Of a stretch of DNA of 64,000 nt, positions 39,885-48,540 are shown piece after piece. Position 1 is the stretch's first letter. Each line of letters opens with the position of its first letter. The notes under the pieces are model-generated. The model was given only the letters and a program-made list of their open reading frames with translations, was not told the origin of the DNA and did not search any database. The position numbers and the translations under genes were made by a program. Origin of the DNA: Andalucia godoyi (Eukaryota > Discoba > Jakobea > Jakobida > Andaluciidae); the NCBI GenBank assembly GCA_009859145.1, contig VRVR01000016.1:317780-381779 (forward strand), in the 5' to 3' direction.

Positions 39885-40880
39885 ATGGTTCCGAGGCCGG
39901 ACGCGCTGCACGTTGTCCTGTTGCTGTTTTTGCTGCAATGTGTGTGCGGTTTGTCTCAATCGTCGTCGTTGTACAACACGTCACTTGCGGAGAAGGCCGT
40001 GATCCTGGCGTCGACTGCGTATTGCGACGATGTGGTGATCCGAGATTTCACGTGTGCGCTGTGCTCGTCGCCGCTTGTAGCTGAGTTCAGTGTGGTTGAC
40101 GTGGTCGCGAACGAGTCTCTCGACATCTCGGGATATGTGGGCTACTATACTCCGCATGATCATCGAAGGTGGCTACCGTCGTTGGCAGCATCAAGAGGGA
40201 GAGGGAGAGGGAAGGGAGGAGAGGGAGGAGAGGGATGGGAGGAGCCCAGGTATGGTGTGCTTGAGATTGTGCTGTCATTTCGGGGAACATCCTCGGAGCT
40301 TGACTGGCTGGAGGATCTGCATGTGTACCAAGTCCCGTTCCGACCAGAAGAGCTTCCGAACATGTGGGTGCACCAGGGCTTCTATGATGCGTATTTGTCG
40401 GTTTCGAATCAGGTGGCGGACTTGGTGCAGTTTGCGGCGGACAAGTTCCCGGATAACCCAGTCGCACTTACCTGCACAGGACATTCGCTCGGTGCTGCTC
40501 TTGCGCTCTTTGCGTGCTTGGACATCATGCAGAAGCCGGAGATCAAGACGAGGATCGTGGGGCTTCCGGTGTTGTACAATTTTGGACAGCCAAGACTCGG
40601 AAACAGCGTCTTTGCGTCGTACATCGAGACGCAATTCTCACAGTACTTTCGGCTTGTGCACAACAGAGATCTTGTGCCACACGTCCCCGTAACCTTTGTC
40701 GGTGAAAATGGGTACCTGCACGGCGGCATCGAAGTCTGGTACAATGAACCGTCGACTTCATTTGTCGTTTGCAAGCCCGGAGACGATCCTTCGTGCTCGG
40801 ACCAGCAGCTTGACTTGTCCATTCACGACCACTTGTTCTACCTCGCAATCAACATGGCAGCAGGTGTCTGTCATTCCTAG
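39885..40880 (+). CDS. Secreted class-3 (fungal-type) lipase
   Basis: 331 aa. Signal peptide (LHVVLLLFLLQCVCGLSQ) then an alpha/beta-hydrolase of the lipase class 3 family: oxyanion region VLSFRGTSSELDWLEDL, nucleophile elbow CTGHSLGAALALFACLD, catalytic Asp in VHNRDLVPHVP, and catalytic His in LSIHDHLFYL near the C-terminus. All three triad residues are present, so an active secreted or lysosomal triacylglycerol lipase or feruloyl-esterase-like enzyme is predicted. A low-complexity Arg/Gly/Glu insertion lies before the oxyanion region. Several cysteines suggest disulfides. ATG at 39885 gives the cleanest signal peptide. Confidence 0.9.
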   Translation: MVPRPDALHVVLLLFLLQCVCGLSQSSSLYNTSLAEKAVILASTAYCDDVVIRDFTCALCSSPLVAEFSVVDVVANESLDISGYVGYYTPHDHRRWLPSLAASRGRGRGKGGEGGEGWEEPRYGVLEIVLSFRGTSSELDWLEDLHVYQVPFRPEELPNMWVHQGFYDAYLSVSNQVADLVQFAADKFPDNPVALTCTGHSLGAALALFACLDIMQKPEIKTRIVGLPVLYNFGQPRLGNSVFASYIETQFSQYFRLVHNRDLVPHVPVTFVGENGYLHGGIEVWYNEPSTSFVVCKPGDDPSCSDQQLDLSIHDHLFYLAINMAAGVCHS

Positions 40881-41446
40881 CGCCCTGCAAGTCGTTATTC
40901 ATACCGGTGTATTTGTGTCACTTTTTGGTCTCGGTGTGTGTGTGTGTGTGTGTGTGTGCTGCCCACCTTTCTCGACTGCCCAACTTTTATCAACTATTTT
41001 GTTTCCGCACCCATTGTGCTGCCTCTGCACCGCGTAAAAATCAAAACAAAAACCGTTTATCCGGCAAGCAATTGAAAAGCCATTACTGCCCCTCCATCCC
41101 ACCCAAACCGCGCCAGATTTTTCTGTCGCTCCCCCCAGCAGCTGTCTTGTTCGGAATGCGTTTTTGTCAACACACACACACACACGCACACACACACACA
41201 CACTCTCACTCACTTTCGATTCGGCCACAACATCTGTCCAATGAGCATTTCTTTGCCGGGGGAGATTGGTGAGTCTGCGCAAATACAACAAAAAAATTTC
41301 GACTCTTTGCTTTTGGAGTTTGCACTGGTCGCGTCCCAAACCTATTTTTATTGCAATCTTGAATCGTGCTTGATTTTTCCTGTTTCCATTTTGCACATTT
41401 CTCCCCTTTTTACATTTCCCATTTTTGTTTGGGTGGTGGGAAGCAT
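40881..41446. other. Intergenic region with GT and AC repeats
   Basis: (GT)n near 40935-40960 and (AC)n at 41169-41203. Possible 5' exon of NAA50 at 41241-41268 (ATG followed by donor GTGAGT), but the only in-frame acceptor is inside the NAA50 start region, so it was not adopted. Confidence 0.4.
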
Positions 41447-42121
41447 ATGGAGCTGCAAGACGGGACGACAGATATTGAATTTCGGCCATTGGAAGTAGGA
41501 GATCTAGGAGCGTTCTATCGACTAAACTCGGTGACGTTTCCCGTGCAGTACAGCTCTGGGTTCTATCGCAGTATTCAGGAAAACTGGCTCCACCTCACTC
41601 TTGGTGCATTTGCAGGGTACGTTCTCGTCGGTGCGATATCATGCAGGCTAGTAAGGCATTGTCGTGATTTGCAAGTTGAAAGCCAGCAAATTCAGCGGCC
41701 ATCGCAGCCGCCGTCAATCGCGCGCGAACCACCAGTCAACAGCAGCAGCAGCAGCAGTAGTGGTGATGGTGGTGATGGTGCGGAGGGTGCTTGTGAAGAT
41801 GACGAAAAGAGATTTGACATGTACGTAATGACTCTAGGAGTTCTTGCTCCGTATCGCGAGCGCGGAGTTGGAAGTGCGCTGCTGGAGGATGCCGTGGACC
41901 TTGCTCGGTCGGTTGGCTGCCCCCGGATTCTTCTTCATGTACATGTTCTCAATGAGCAAGCAGTGGCGTTCTACACGAGTCGGGGCTTCCATCTCGGCCC
42001 ATGTATCCAGGACTACTATCGACGCATCTCGCCGCCGCATGCGCACGTTCTCTACCAAGATCTGCCGCCGGACTCGACTGGTTTCGATAGCGACGGCAGC
42101 AGCAACAGTAGCGCAGCGTAA
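41447..42121 (+). CDS. NAA50: NAA50 (San) N-alpha-acetyltransferase
   Basis: 224 aa from MELQDGTTDIEFRPL. GNAT fold with family signatures: LNSVTFPVQYSSGFYRSI (substrate-binding N-terminal segment), YVMTLGVLAPYRERGVGSAL with the acetyl-CoA motif RERGVG, LLHVHVLNEQAVAFYTSRGF and the C-terminal YYRRISPPHAHVLYQDLP. These match NAA50, the NatE subunit that acetylates Met-starting N-termini. A 55-residue low-complexity insertion (Gln/Pro/Ser/Asp/Gly) sits between the second and third beta strands, absent from human NAA50 (169 aa). The C-terminus has an extra ~20 Ser/Asp residues. A spliced start 41241-41268 is an alternative. Confidence 0.9.
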   Translation: MELQDGTTDIEFRPLEVGDLGAFYRLNSVTFPVQYSSGFYRSIQENWLHLTLGAFAGYVLVGAISCRLVRHCRDLQVESQQIQRPSQPPSIAREPPVNSSSSSSSGDGGDGAEGACEDDEKRFDMYVMTLGVLAPYRERGVGSALLEDAVDLARSVGCPRILLHVHVLNEQAVAFYTSRGFHLGPCIQDYYRRISPPHAHVLYQDLPPDSTGFDSDGSSNSSAA

Positions 42122-42208
42122 CCCGAACGCTGCATCGTAGCGCACGTGGTACGATGCGATGACGGCGCCGTTGATGAATTTCTTTTTATTTATTTATTTA
42201 TTATTTCT

Positions 42209-42234
42209 TTATTATTATTATTATTATTATTATT
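42209..42234. repeat. (TTA)n microsatellite
   Basis: TTA/ATT trinucleotides between convergent NAA50 and B9D1 genes. Confidence 0.85.
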
Positions 42235-42245
42235 GAATATGATAA

Positions 42246-42866
42246 TTACAAGATGCGGAAGAGCGGATCGGCGTCTCTTCGAACTGTCGAGTCGGTGGTG
42301 TATCCGAAATATTCCATGTTTCGGGTGACGACATTGAGTTTCAGCCGGACGGAGCCTTCCGAGGCAACTCGCGTGACTTCTCTTCCTTCGTTTCGAGCCA
42401 GGATCTTTGGATCGAGGTACGTTGGTGCACCTCGAGTGACGAACGCAATAAACCGCTGGATCGGCGACGAGCTCAGCGGTCGGAACAGCTGGACCGACGG
42501 AGACGAGATGCCCGCTGCAACGGGCATGTAGCAGCGGCCGTACCCACGGACCCGCTCAGACCCAAGCCGATCAGACTCCCACACCGTAACGATAAGCTGT
42601 GGCCATCCGTGGGGGTTCGTCGATCGAAACGTCACTTCGATGGGGAAGTTGAAAATAAATGCCGGGTCCGGTCCACCGCTCGAGCTCGTCATTTGCGTCG
42701 TTCCTTCCTGCAACACAACCTGCTCGCCAGACGATCGCACGATTTCCCAGTCTGGACCACACACAAACTCGTATCGAATAAACAAGTTCGACGCTCCACA
42801 TATTCTTGCCGATTCAATCTGACCCGTGATTGTCACAAAAAAGGATGTCGGTGCATCAGAAGCCAT
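42246..42866 (-). CDS. B9D1: B9D1, ciliary transition-zone (MKS complex) protein
   Basis: 206 aa, close to human B9D1 (204). Family blocks include FFVTITGQIESARICG, EFVCGPDWEIVRSSG, IFNFPIEVTFRSTNPHGWPQ, VRGYGRCYMPV, YLDPKILARNEGREVTRV and LNVVTRNMEYFGY. B9 domains are C2-like lipid-binding modules; B9D1 works with B9D2 and MKS1 in the barrier at the base of the cilium. Single exon. Supports a cilium/flagellum with a conserved gate. Confidence 0.96.
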   Translation of the reverse strand: MASDAPTSFFVTITGQIESARICGASNLFIRYEFVCGPDWEIVRSSGEQVVLQEGTTQMTSSSGGPDPAFIFNFPIEVTFRSTNPHGWPQLIVTVWESDRLGSERVRGYGRCYMPVAAGISSPSVQLFRPLSSSPIQRFIAFVTRGAPTYLDPKILARNEGREVTRVASEGSVRLKLNVVTRNMEYFGYTTDSTVRRDADPLFRIL

Positions 42867-43285
42867 CTTTTCTTCTTATTCTTGTTCTTCTTTTTTTTTT
42901 CCTTCGTGTTTTTCTTATCTTGTTTTCACCCCCCCCAGCCTCTCTTTTCCCCTCCTTCAATTAAATTCTTCTCTGTGAAGCCACCACCCACTACAATTCT
43001 GATGAAAAAGAGAGAGTGAGCAAGCATCTGTGTTTCGGATTCGCAGAGGAGGGAAAAAAAACCCAACCAAAGGACACCCAGTTGCGTGGAGGCGGGGAAA
43101 ACACCGAAAAGGACTTGAAATGGGTGCTGTAGAGTCAATTGAAGCAACAGCTGATGTTGCACACCCGAGATGGCAACTGCCGAGCATCTCTCATACGTTT
43201 GCAACGTGCCGAATGCCCGGTGCCAAAGGGAGTGTTTGGGTGAGAGAGGGGCTTTTTTAAATTTTTTTTTTTTGGAGTTTTTGTG
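42867..43285. other. Divergent intergenic region
   Basis: About 420 bp with T-rich, A-rich and C-rich runs (42930-42940 C run; 43257-43273 T run). No gene recognised. Confidence 0.4.
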
Positions 43286-43858
43286 ATGGGCTCGGGTGCA
43301 TCGAAAAAGACGGGTGGGCAGCCAGTAGTGCTGGTAATTGGGCTGTCGTATTCCGGAAAGCGCGCACTGATCAACCGGCTGTGTTACGACCGGTTTGTTC
43401 ATGTTGGGACTACGGCAGATGACGCTCCTGTGGGTGCGCTGGTCGGAACGTATGTTCCGACATCCGTGGTCTTTTCCAAACACACAATGTCGCACGAACA
43501 GAGGCAGAGTGCACGAGACTTGAAGCAGTCGCTCGTGCTGCATGTTGTGGATGCAGCGGACAAGTTGCGAAGAGAATTTGCACTGTCGCTTCATGATCAT
43601 TGGATCAAGCACGCACCGAAGCACGCCGTGCATTGCCTGGTCGTCACCAAAGCAGATGCAGTAGACGTGGACTGCGACGCTCTAGTACGGACATTCTCAA
43701 CACTTACGGGTTCGACATTCTCGAAATTGGTTGCAGTCTCGGCGAGCGATGGTGCGGGGATTGCTGATCTTGCAGCCTTCCTTCGATTCACGTTTCCCTC
43801 AACAGCATCTTTACGCCAACCCAAGGAGACTTCCCAGGTCATGCATGCCGAACCATAA
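43286..43858 (+). CDS. Arf-like small GTPase, degenerate, probably N-myristoylated
   Basis: 190 aa. The start MGSGASKK is an N-myristoylation pattern (Gly2, Ser6). The P-loop region reads GLSYSGKRALINRL: the usual Ser/Thr after Lys is Arg, and no DxxGQ switch-II motif is seen. The Arf-like order is still visible: SLVLHVVDAADKLRREF, then VHCLVVTKADAVDVD (in place of NKxD) and AVSASDGAGIADLAAFL. It is likely an Arf/Arl-related pseudo-GTPase that may not bind nucleotide normally. The Met at 43286 is chosen because the frame has a non-ATG codon directly before it. Confidence 0.65.
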   Translation: MGSGASKKTGGQPVVLVIGLSYSGKRALINRLCYDRFVHVGTTADDAPVGALVGTYVPTSVVFSKHTMSHEQRQSARDLKQSLVLHVVDAADKLRREFALSLHDHWIKHAPKHAVHCLVVTKADAVDVDCDALVRTFSTLTGSTFSKLVAVSASDGAGIADLAAFLRFTFPSTASLRQPKETSQVMHAEP

Positions 43859-44144
43859 TCGCGTTTTCTCGTTTCTCGTTTCTTGTTTTTTTCGCTTCCC
43901 CCATAATTTATGCATTGTACATAAACAGCACCGATTGTCCAGCTCGACCGCAGCGGCTGCGCGGCTGCGCGGCACCCACCTACACACACAGAATATGAAG
44001 AAAGGGAATGAAATAGTGAAATGATGAAAACAAGCAAACAAGCAAACAAGCAAACAATGAATATGATAAACAGGTAAAAAAACACTCCAACATTTTTATT
44101 ACATTGAATCGATCCGCAGCAGACGGATGCAGCGGCGCATATTC

Positions 44145-45788
44145 CTAGTCATGTTCGGGAGATTTGAATTTGAGACCGACATTCTCGGGAACAAGATATG
44201 CGTTCTTGATCGTCTTGGACATCGCCTTGGCCTTCTCGACGTCTGCCATGGCCTGGTACACCGCTTTGGCGTCGGCACCCGCAAATTCCTTGATGACTTC
44301 GAAAATCTTGCGTTGTTCTGCAGCGCTGGCTTCTGCCTGGGCCTGGGCTTCCTTGACGAGATTCTGCTGACGGATTTCAACCAGTTTACGCGTCTCCGTT
44401 TCCACACGAATTTCACGACTAACACGCTCCAGTGCAAGATCCGATTCGGCCTTTTCTTTGAGCATTTGGTTGGTACGATCCGTCGTCTCCTTGACGTAGT
44501 TGTCGAGAACGAGCTGGATGGTCGGGTTTGCACACGTGATGGAGCCGAGTTGCAGCGAAATCAGTTTCAATCCTTTTGCTTCGAAGAAATCCGGGGCTAC
44601 GCGTTCGCACACATCCTGCAGAATCTGCGGAATATTGCTGAACACCTTGCGATGCTCCGCCACGGCAACCTGCTTGGCAACTTCAGATTTCAAGAAATCG
44701 GTCATGATCGTCAGATACACATCTCCAATCATGCAAAAGTGCGATACATCGCAAATGTCGTACGCAAGCGACATCTGAACTTCCATGAGCACATTGTCCG
44801 CAGACCGGAACGTCGATTGCATCGAAAACCGGTTGTTTTTCATGTTCAGTCGCTGGACAGTTTTTCCAGTCGGAGCCTGGAAGTCAATGAACTTGTCAAA
44901 CGGCCCCAGGAAGAACGTGCGCGTGCTTGCGTCGTCGTGTTTCTTGATAAACCTCTCTCCTGAAACGTTGTTGAGGACCACTGCAAATTCATTGATCTCC
45001 AAACTGACAACCGGTGCGACCTTGATGACCACTTCGTCGATGTCGGGGATGAAGCGCTGCGGCTCAGAGATCATCCGGATTGACCCGTCCGTGATGCTGC
45101 GAACGTGCAGGCACTGGACCTTCGTAACCTCGTAAGCGTTCAGAGGCGTAAACACAGCTGCACGGACCGGTCGTCCGGCCGCATCCCGGTCAATGTAGTC
45201 CTCGTACGGATCTGGGATGAACGTGGCGGGCCCAACCACCTTGCGGTACGACTGTTTCGCACGGTGGTACAAAAAGCAGTACTGCGCTGCTTGCAGCGTA
45301 ATGCACTGCTCCGGAGCCCCAAACGTCTGGTACGGCTTTGGAGTGTACATGCACGGTCCAACGACGATGTCGACCGACGAGTCCTGGTTCGTAACCCGCA
45401 GGAAATGGTTCATTGGAACGGACGGTTTCGTTGTCACCTGGCCAACTCTGTCGTACGGAGACGAAAGCTTGATCTTACCCGGACCTGAAACGATGCGCAC
45501 TTCGTCTGTCGACCAGTCCTTCAGAGGCACATACTGCGACGAGTCCAGAACGATTTTGTGGAACAAACGGGTCTTGTACAGTGCAGGGCAGCATGGCACA
45601 CAAAACCACGTCGGGCCGTCTTTCAGATACCGCGTTGTGAAGCTCTGGATAATGGCTTGCTCATTCTCGTCGGAATTGTAGAGCGAGCAAATAAAGGGAA
45701 CACAGCAGCAAAGTGACGCATCCCGACCACGTTCAAAAACATCTGTGAATCCGTAGTCAGTTCCTCCTGCCAGGAAACTGCTGTTCAT
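44145..45788 (-). CDS. SPFH/band-7 domain protein with vault-like N-terminal repeats
   Basis: 547 aa from MNSSFLAGGTDYGFTDVFER. The N-terminus is Cys-rich (SLCCCVPFICSLY, WFCVPCCPALYK), suggesting palmitoylation. Residues ~95-290 contain two or three repeats such as MNHFLRVTNQDSSVDIVVGP and YRKVVGPATFIPDPYEDYID, resembling the repeats of major vault protein. Residues ~330-450 form an SPFH/band-7 domain (EVQMSLAYDICDV, LKSEVAKQVAVAEHRKVFSN, LKLISLQLGSITCANPTIQ), then a Glu/Arg coiled coil (ESDLALERVSREIRVETETR, QAQAEASAAEQRKIFEVIKE). MVP itself has this repeats, shoulder (SPFH-like), coiled-coil order but is longer (~860 aa). So this is an MVP-like or flotillin-like scaffold; function inferred only. 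Confidence 0.7.
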   Translation of the reverse strand: MNSSFLAGGTDYGFTDVFERGRDASLCCCVPFICSLYNSDENEQAIIQSFTTRYLKDGPTWFCVPCCPALYKTRLFHKIVLDSSQYVPLKDWSTDEVRIVSGPGKIKLSSPYDRVGQVTTKPSVPMNHFLRVTNQDSSVDIVVGPCMYTPKPYQTFGAPEQCITLQAAQYCFLYHRAKQSYRKVVGPATFIPDPYEDYIDRDAAGRPVRAAVFTPLNAYEVTKVQCLHVRSITDGSIRMISEPQRFIPDIDEVVIKVAPVVSLEINEFAVVLNNVSGERFIKKHDDASTRTFFLGPFDKFIDFQAPTGKTVQRLNMKNNRFSMQSTFRSADNVLMEVQMSLAYDICDVSHFCMIGDVYLTIMTDFLKSEVAKQVAVAEHRKVFSNIPQILQDVCERVAPDFFEAKGLKLISLQLGSITCANPTIQLVLDNYVKETTDRTNQMLKEKAESDLALERVSREIRVETETRKLVEIRQQNLVKEAQAQAEASAAEQRKIFEVIKEFAGADAKAVYQAMADVEKAKAMSKTIKNAYLVPENVGLKFKSPEHD

Positions 45789-46472
45789 TCTTCCTTCCGT
45801 TCCACCCAACTTGCTCCGTCAAAAAATACTAGCGCGGCTTAAGCAGAGACGTAAACGCTCATATGAAACGGGGAAACTGCAGAAAGAAAAAGAAAGAAAA
45901 CCCCCCACCCTGGAGATGACCAAAGACGAGCAGATGGGGGAAGCGTGCAGTCTGCGGCAAAAGTCGCCGTTTTTCTTTTTTTGCACTACAGGCGCGGCAT
46001 ACGGTGCTAGCGTCAGCTAAAACATATGAAGGAAGTTTACTACTACTACTTGTGATCACGATACAACACTCACAAAACAAACACGAAACATGAATAGCCA
46101 CCAATAAACATCAACACATCACAAAGAAAACATACGGATGTTGGGCGGGAAAGAAAAAATCTGAGAGAAAATAGCAACAAAAATTCGAGAGAGCTACTTT
46201 AGTTATTACGACAAGTGGTGCTGGAAACTTGAAAGTTGAAGTTTGAGATTTGTCCGACTCCCGACTGAAGCTGGATGCAGGACGTCGTCGCTTCGTTTTG
46301 TTTCGATTTCTTTGTTGGTGGTGGTGTTTTTGTTTTTCCAGGGACGCATACCGCGATCACGAAAAAGAAAAAAAAACAAGACAAGACAGACAAAACAAAA
46401 CAAAACAAAACAAAACAAAACAAAACAAAACAAAACAACAGCAACAAAAAACGAGTGGATTCTTCCTGGAAG
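45789..46472. other. Divergent intergenic region with (AAAAC)n
   Basis: Between the SPFH and SppA genes. AC/AAC-rich sequence at 46060-46130 and an AAAAC repeat at 46391-46437 immediately before the SppA ATG. The frame of SppA is open through the repeat but that part is not credible protein. Confidence 0.45.
46391..46437. repeat. (AAAAC)n microsatellite
   Basis: About nine AAAAC units ending 36 bp before the SppA ATG. Confidence 0.92.
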
Positions 46473-48392
46473 ATGTTCGGTCGACTTTCCAAGATTCTGG
46501 TTGGAGGAGCAATTGTTACGGGTTTTGCAGGTCAGTACTATGCAAAGCGCCAGAAAGAAGAGTACGAGTCGCGGCCGTGCCTGCTGGAAGTAGACTTGAC
46601 AGCCACGTTTGTGGAGACGCGGCCGACGAACCCAATCAAGCGGATGATGTCTGCGAAGAATCCTGCTTTTGCAGATCTTCTGTATGCGCTGAACTCTGCT
46701 TCTCTTGACAAGAGCATCGAGCTTGTGATTCTGCGAGTCGGGCCCTGCTCCTTAGGTCTTGCGCAGATCCACGAAGTCCGCGAGGCAATCAGTAAGCTGA
46801 AGGCTGAAAGGAAAAAGGTCGTCGCGGTGTGCGACTCCATGGATTCTACAAGATCATATTATCTCGCCAGCGCTGCGTCTGAGATTTCGGGATCCGAAAA
46901 GGGTGATTTTGTGGTGAATGGATTCGCTGTGGAGTCGCTGTTCTCGAAGCGGCTGCTCGATCGTCTTGGAATTGACGTGCATGTGGAAAAGAGAAAGGAG
47001 TTCAAGAGCGCAATGGACATGATTTCCGAATCCGAAATGACGGAGCCGGTGCGTCACAATCTTGAAAGTCTGCTGGTTTCGTTTGCGAACCACGTTTCCG
47101 AGAGCATTTCGGCAGACCGCGATGTGGATGTGTCCCTTGTTCAAAAAGTGATGGGTCAAGGGTATTTGAATATGATGGAAAGTCATGAGAAGGGACTTGT
47201 GGATCGCACCGAGCCGTCGTTTGTGACTGCAGAAAACTGGACTCTCATCATGAAGAAGAATGGCCGGAAGCACGCTCGGATGTCCTTGGCGCGATATCTG
47301 AAGAAGCTGAACCGTATCGATTCGAAGAAATTCACAGAGACGGGGGCTGCTTCTCGCTACTGGATTTGTTCAGATCCGCGGTTGCTGGTTGCGAACGACT
47401 TCTGGACAGCCTTCAAGTTTGGAAAGGACGATGAAAAGGCAAAATCCGCCGAGGACGCTAAGAAAAATTCTGCTGGACGAATTGCGGTCATGACTCTTTC
47501 CGGAGCCATTATGCGGGATGTGGATGAGCGAAATCCCTCGCAGTACATTTCGGATGTTGCTGTTTCCAAGGCGCTGTTGGATGCTGCAAAGGACGTTTCC
47601 ATCTCCGCGGTGGTGATGCGGGTTGACTCCCCAGGCGGGTCGTACATTGCGTCTGAAAACATCGCGGCTGCCATGCGGCGGGTGCGTGCAGAAGGAAAGC
47701 CAATTGTGCTGCAGATGGGGAATGTTTGCGCCTCTGGTGGATATTACCTCGCAGCGGAGTCTGACTATGTCATTGCAGCTCCGCTCACGATTACGGGGTC
47801 TATCGGTGTGATCGCAACCAAGTTTGCGATCGCGTCTGCACTTGGTCTTCACGACATCAATGTTGCGCGCGTGCAAACGCACGAAAATGCGGCTGCTTTC
47901 GAGTCTGTTATGTTTCCTCTTTCCCCGGTTCAAAAATCCATGCTCAAGAATCGCATTGATGAAATTTATGGCGACTTCGTGCAGCATGTTGCCAGGGGTC
48001 GCAAGCTGCCCTTAGCGCAGGTTGAAGCGTTTGCAAAGGGCCGTGTATGGACCGGAGAGCAGGGCTTGCATCTCGGACTTGTTGACGCTTTCGGAGACTT
48101 GTATTCTGCAATTCAAATTGCCAAAGACAGGGCTCTCAAGCCGACGGCTACCCCTGTCGCATTTCCCTATCCAAAAAATCCCGTGCAGGTCTTTCTTGAA
48201 GAACTGACTGGCGAGGACGCGGGCTCAGGCGAGCTCTCTCGGCCGCTTGGGGCGTGGATCCGCGAAGCCATCCTTGACGATCTGGAACAATCTTCGGCGG
48301 TTGCCCGCGTAATCTCTCGTCACGCCCACTTGTATGAGCGCGAGGCAGTGCTCGCATATTGCGAAGACGTGGATTTAAACAAATTTACTTGA
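46473..48392 (+). CDS. SppA-type signal peptide peptidase (protease IV, S49), membrane-anchored
   Basis: 639 aa from MFGRLSKILVGGAIVTGFAG, whose hydrophobic segment forms an N-terminal membrane anchor with short basic ends, compatible with mitochondrial import. The protein has the tandem-domain layout of the long (67 kDa) SppA. The catalytic Lys is K178 in RKEFKSAMDM (equivalent to E. coli Lys209 in TYKSAVEP) and the nucleophile is Ser421 in MGNVCASGGYYLA. GSIGVIATKFAIASALG and WTGEQGLHLGLVDAFGD are further S49 blocks. SppA degrades cleaved signal peptides in bacterial and thylakoid membranes. In a eukaryote without visible plastid genes, an organellar inner-membrane role is inferred. Both catalytic residues are intact, so it is probably active. 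Confidence 0.9.
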   Translation: MFGRLSKILVGGAIVTGFAGQYYAKRQKEEYESRPCLLEVDLTATFVETRPTNPIKRMMSAKNPAFADLLYALNSASLDKSIELVILRVGPCSLGLAQIHEVREAISKLKAERKKVVAVCDSMDSTRSYYLASAASEISGSEKGDFVVNGFAVESLFSKRLLDRLGIDVHVEKRKEFKSAMDMISESEMTEPVRHNLESLLVSFANHVSESISADRDVDVSLVQKVMGQGYLNMMESHEKGLVDRTEPSFVTAENWTLIMKKNGRKHARMSLARYLKKLNRIDSKKFTETGAASRYWICSDPRLLVANDFWTAFKFGKDDEKAKSAEDAKKNSAGRIAVMTLSGAIMRDVDERNPSQYISDVAVSKALLDAAKDVSISAVVMRVDSPGGSYIASENIAAAMRRVRAEGKPIVLQMGNVCASGGYYLAAESDYVIAAPLTITGSIGVIATKFAIASALGLHDINVARVQTHENAAAFESVMFPLSPVQKSMLKNRIDEIYGDFVQHVARGRKLPLAQVEAFAKGRVWTGEQGLHLGLVDAFGDLYSAIQIAKDRALKPTATPVAFPYPKNPVQVFLEELTGEDAGSGELSRPLGAWIREAILDDLEQSSAVARVISRHAHLYEREAVLAYCEDVDLNKFT

Positions 48393-48426
48393 AACAAAAT
48401 CACCAGACTGGTGGACGCAATTCTTG

Positions 48427-48505
48427 TGTATGTCTGTGTGCGTGCGCGCGCGCGTGTGTGTGTATGTGTGTTTTCCTCCTCCTCCTCCCCCCCCCCCCCC
48501 CCCCC
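48427..48505. repeat. (GT/GC)n tract and C18 run
   Basis: GTGTGCGTGCGCGCG repeats then a C homopolymer (48487-48505) between convergent genes. Length in the assembly is unreliable. Confidence 0.85.
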
Positions 48506-48540
48506 ATTTTTTTTTTACGCTTGGTTTTGTTCTTTTGGGA

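Noticed and set aside
41241-41268. Candidate first exon of NAA50 (ATG with GTGAGT donor)
   Set aside because: The only in-frame acceptor would remove the good start at 41447; kept as an alternative only.
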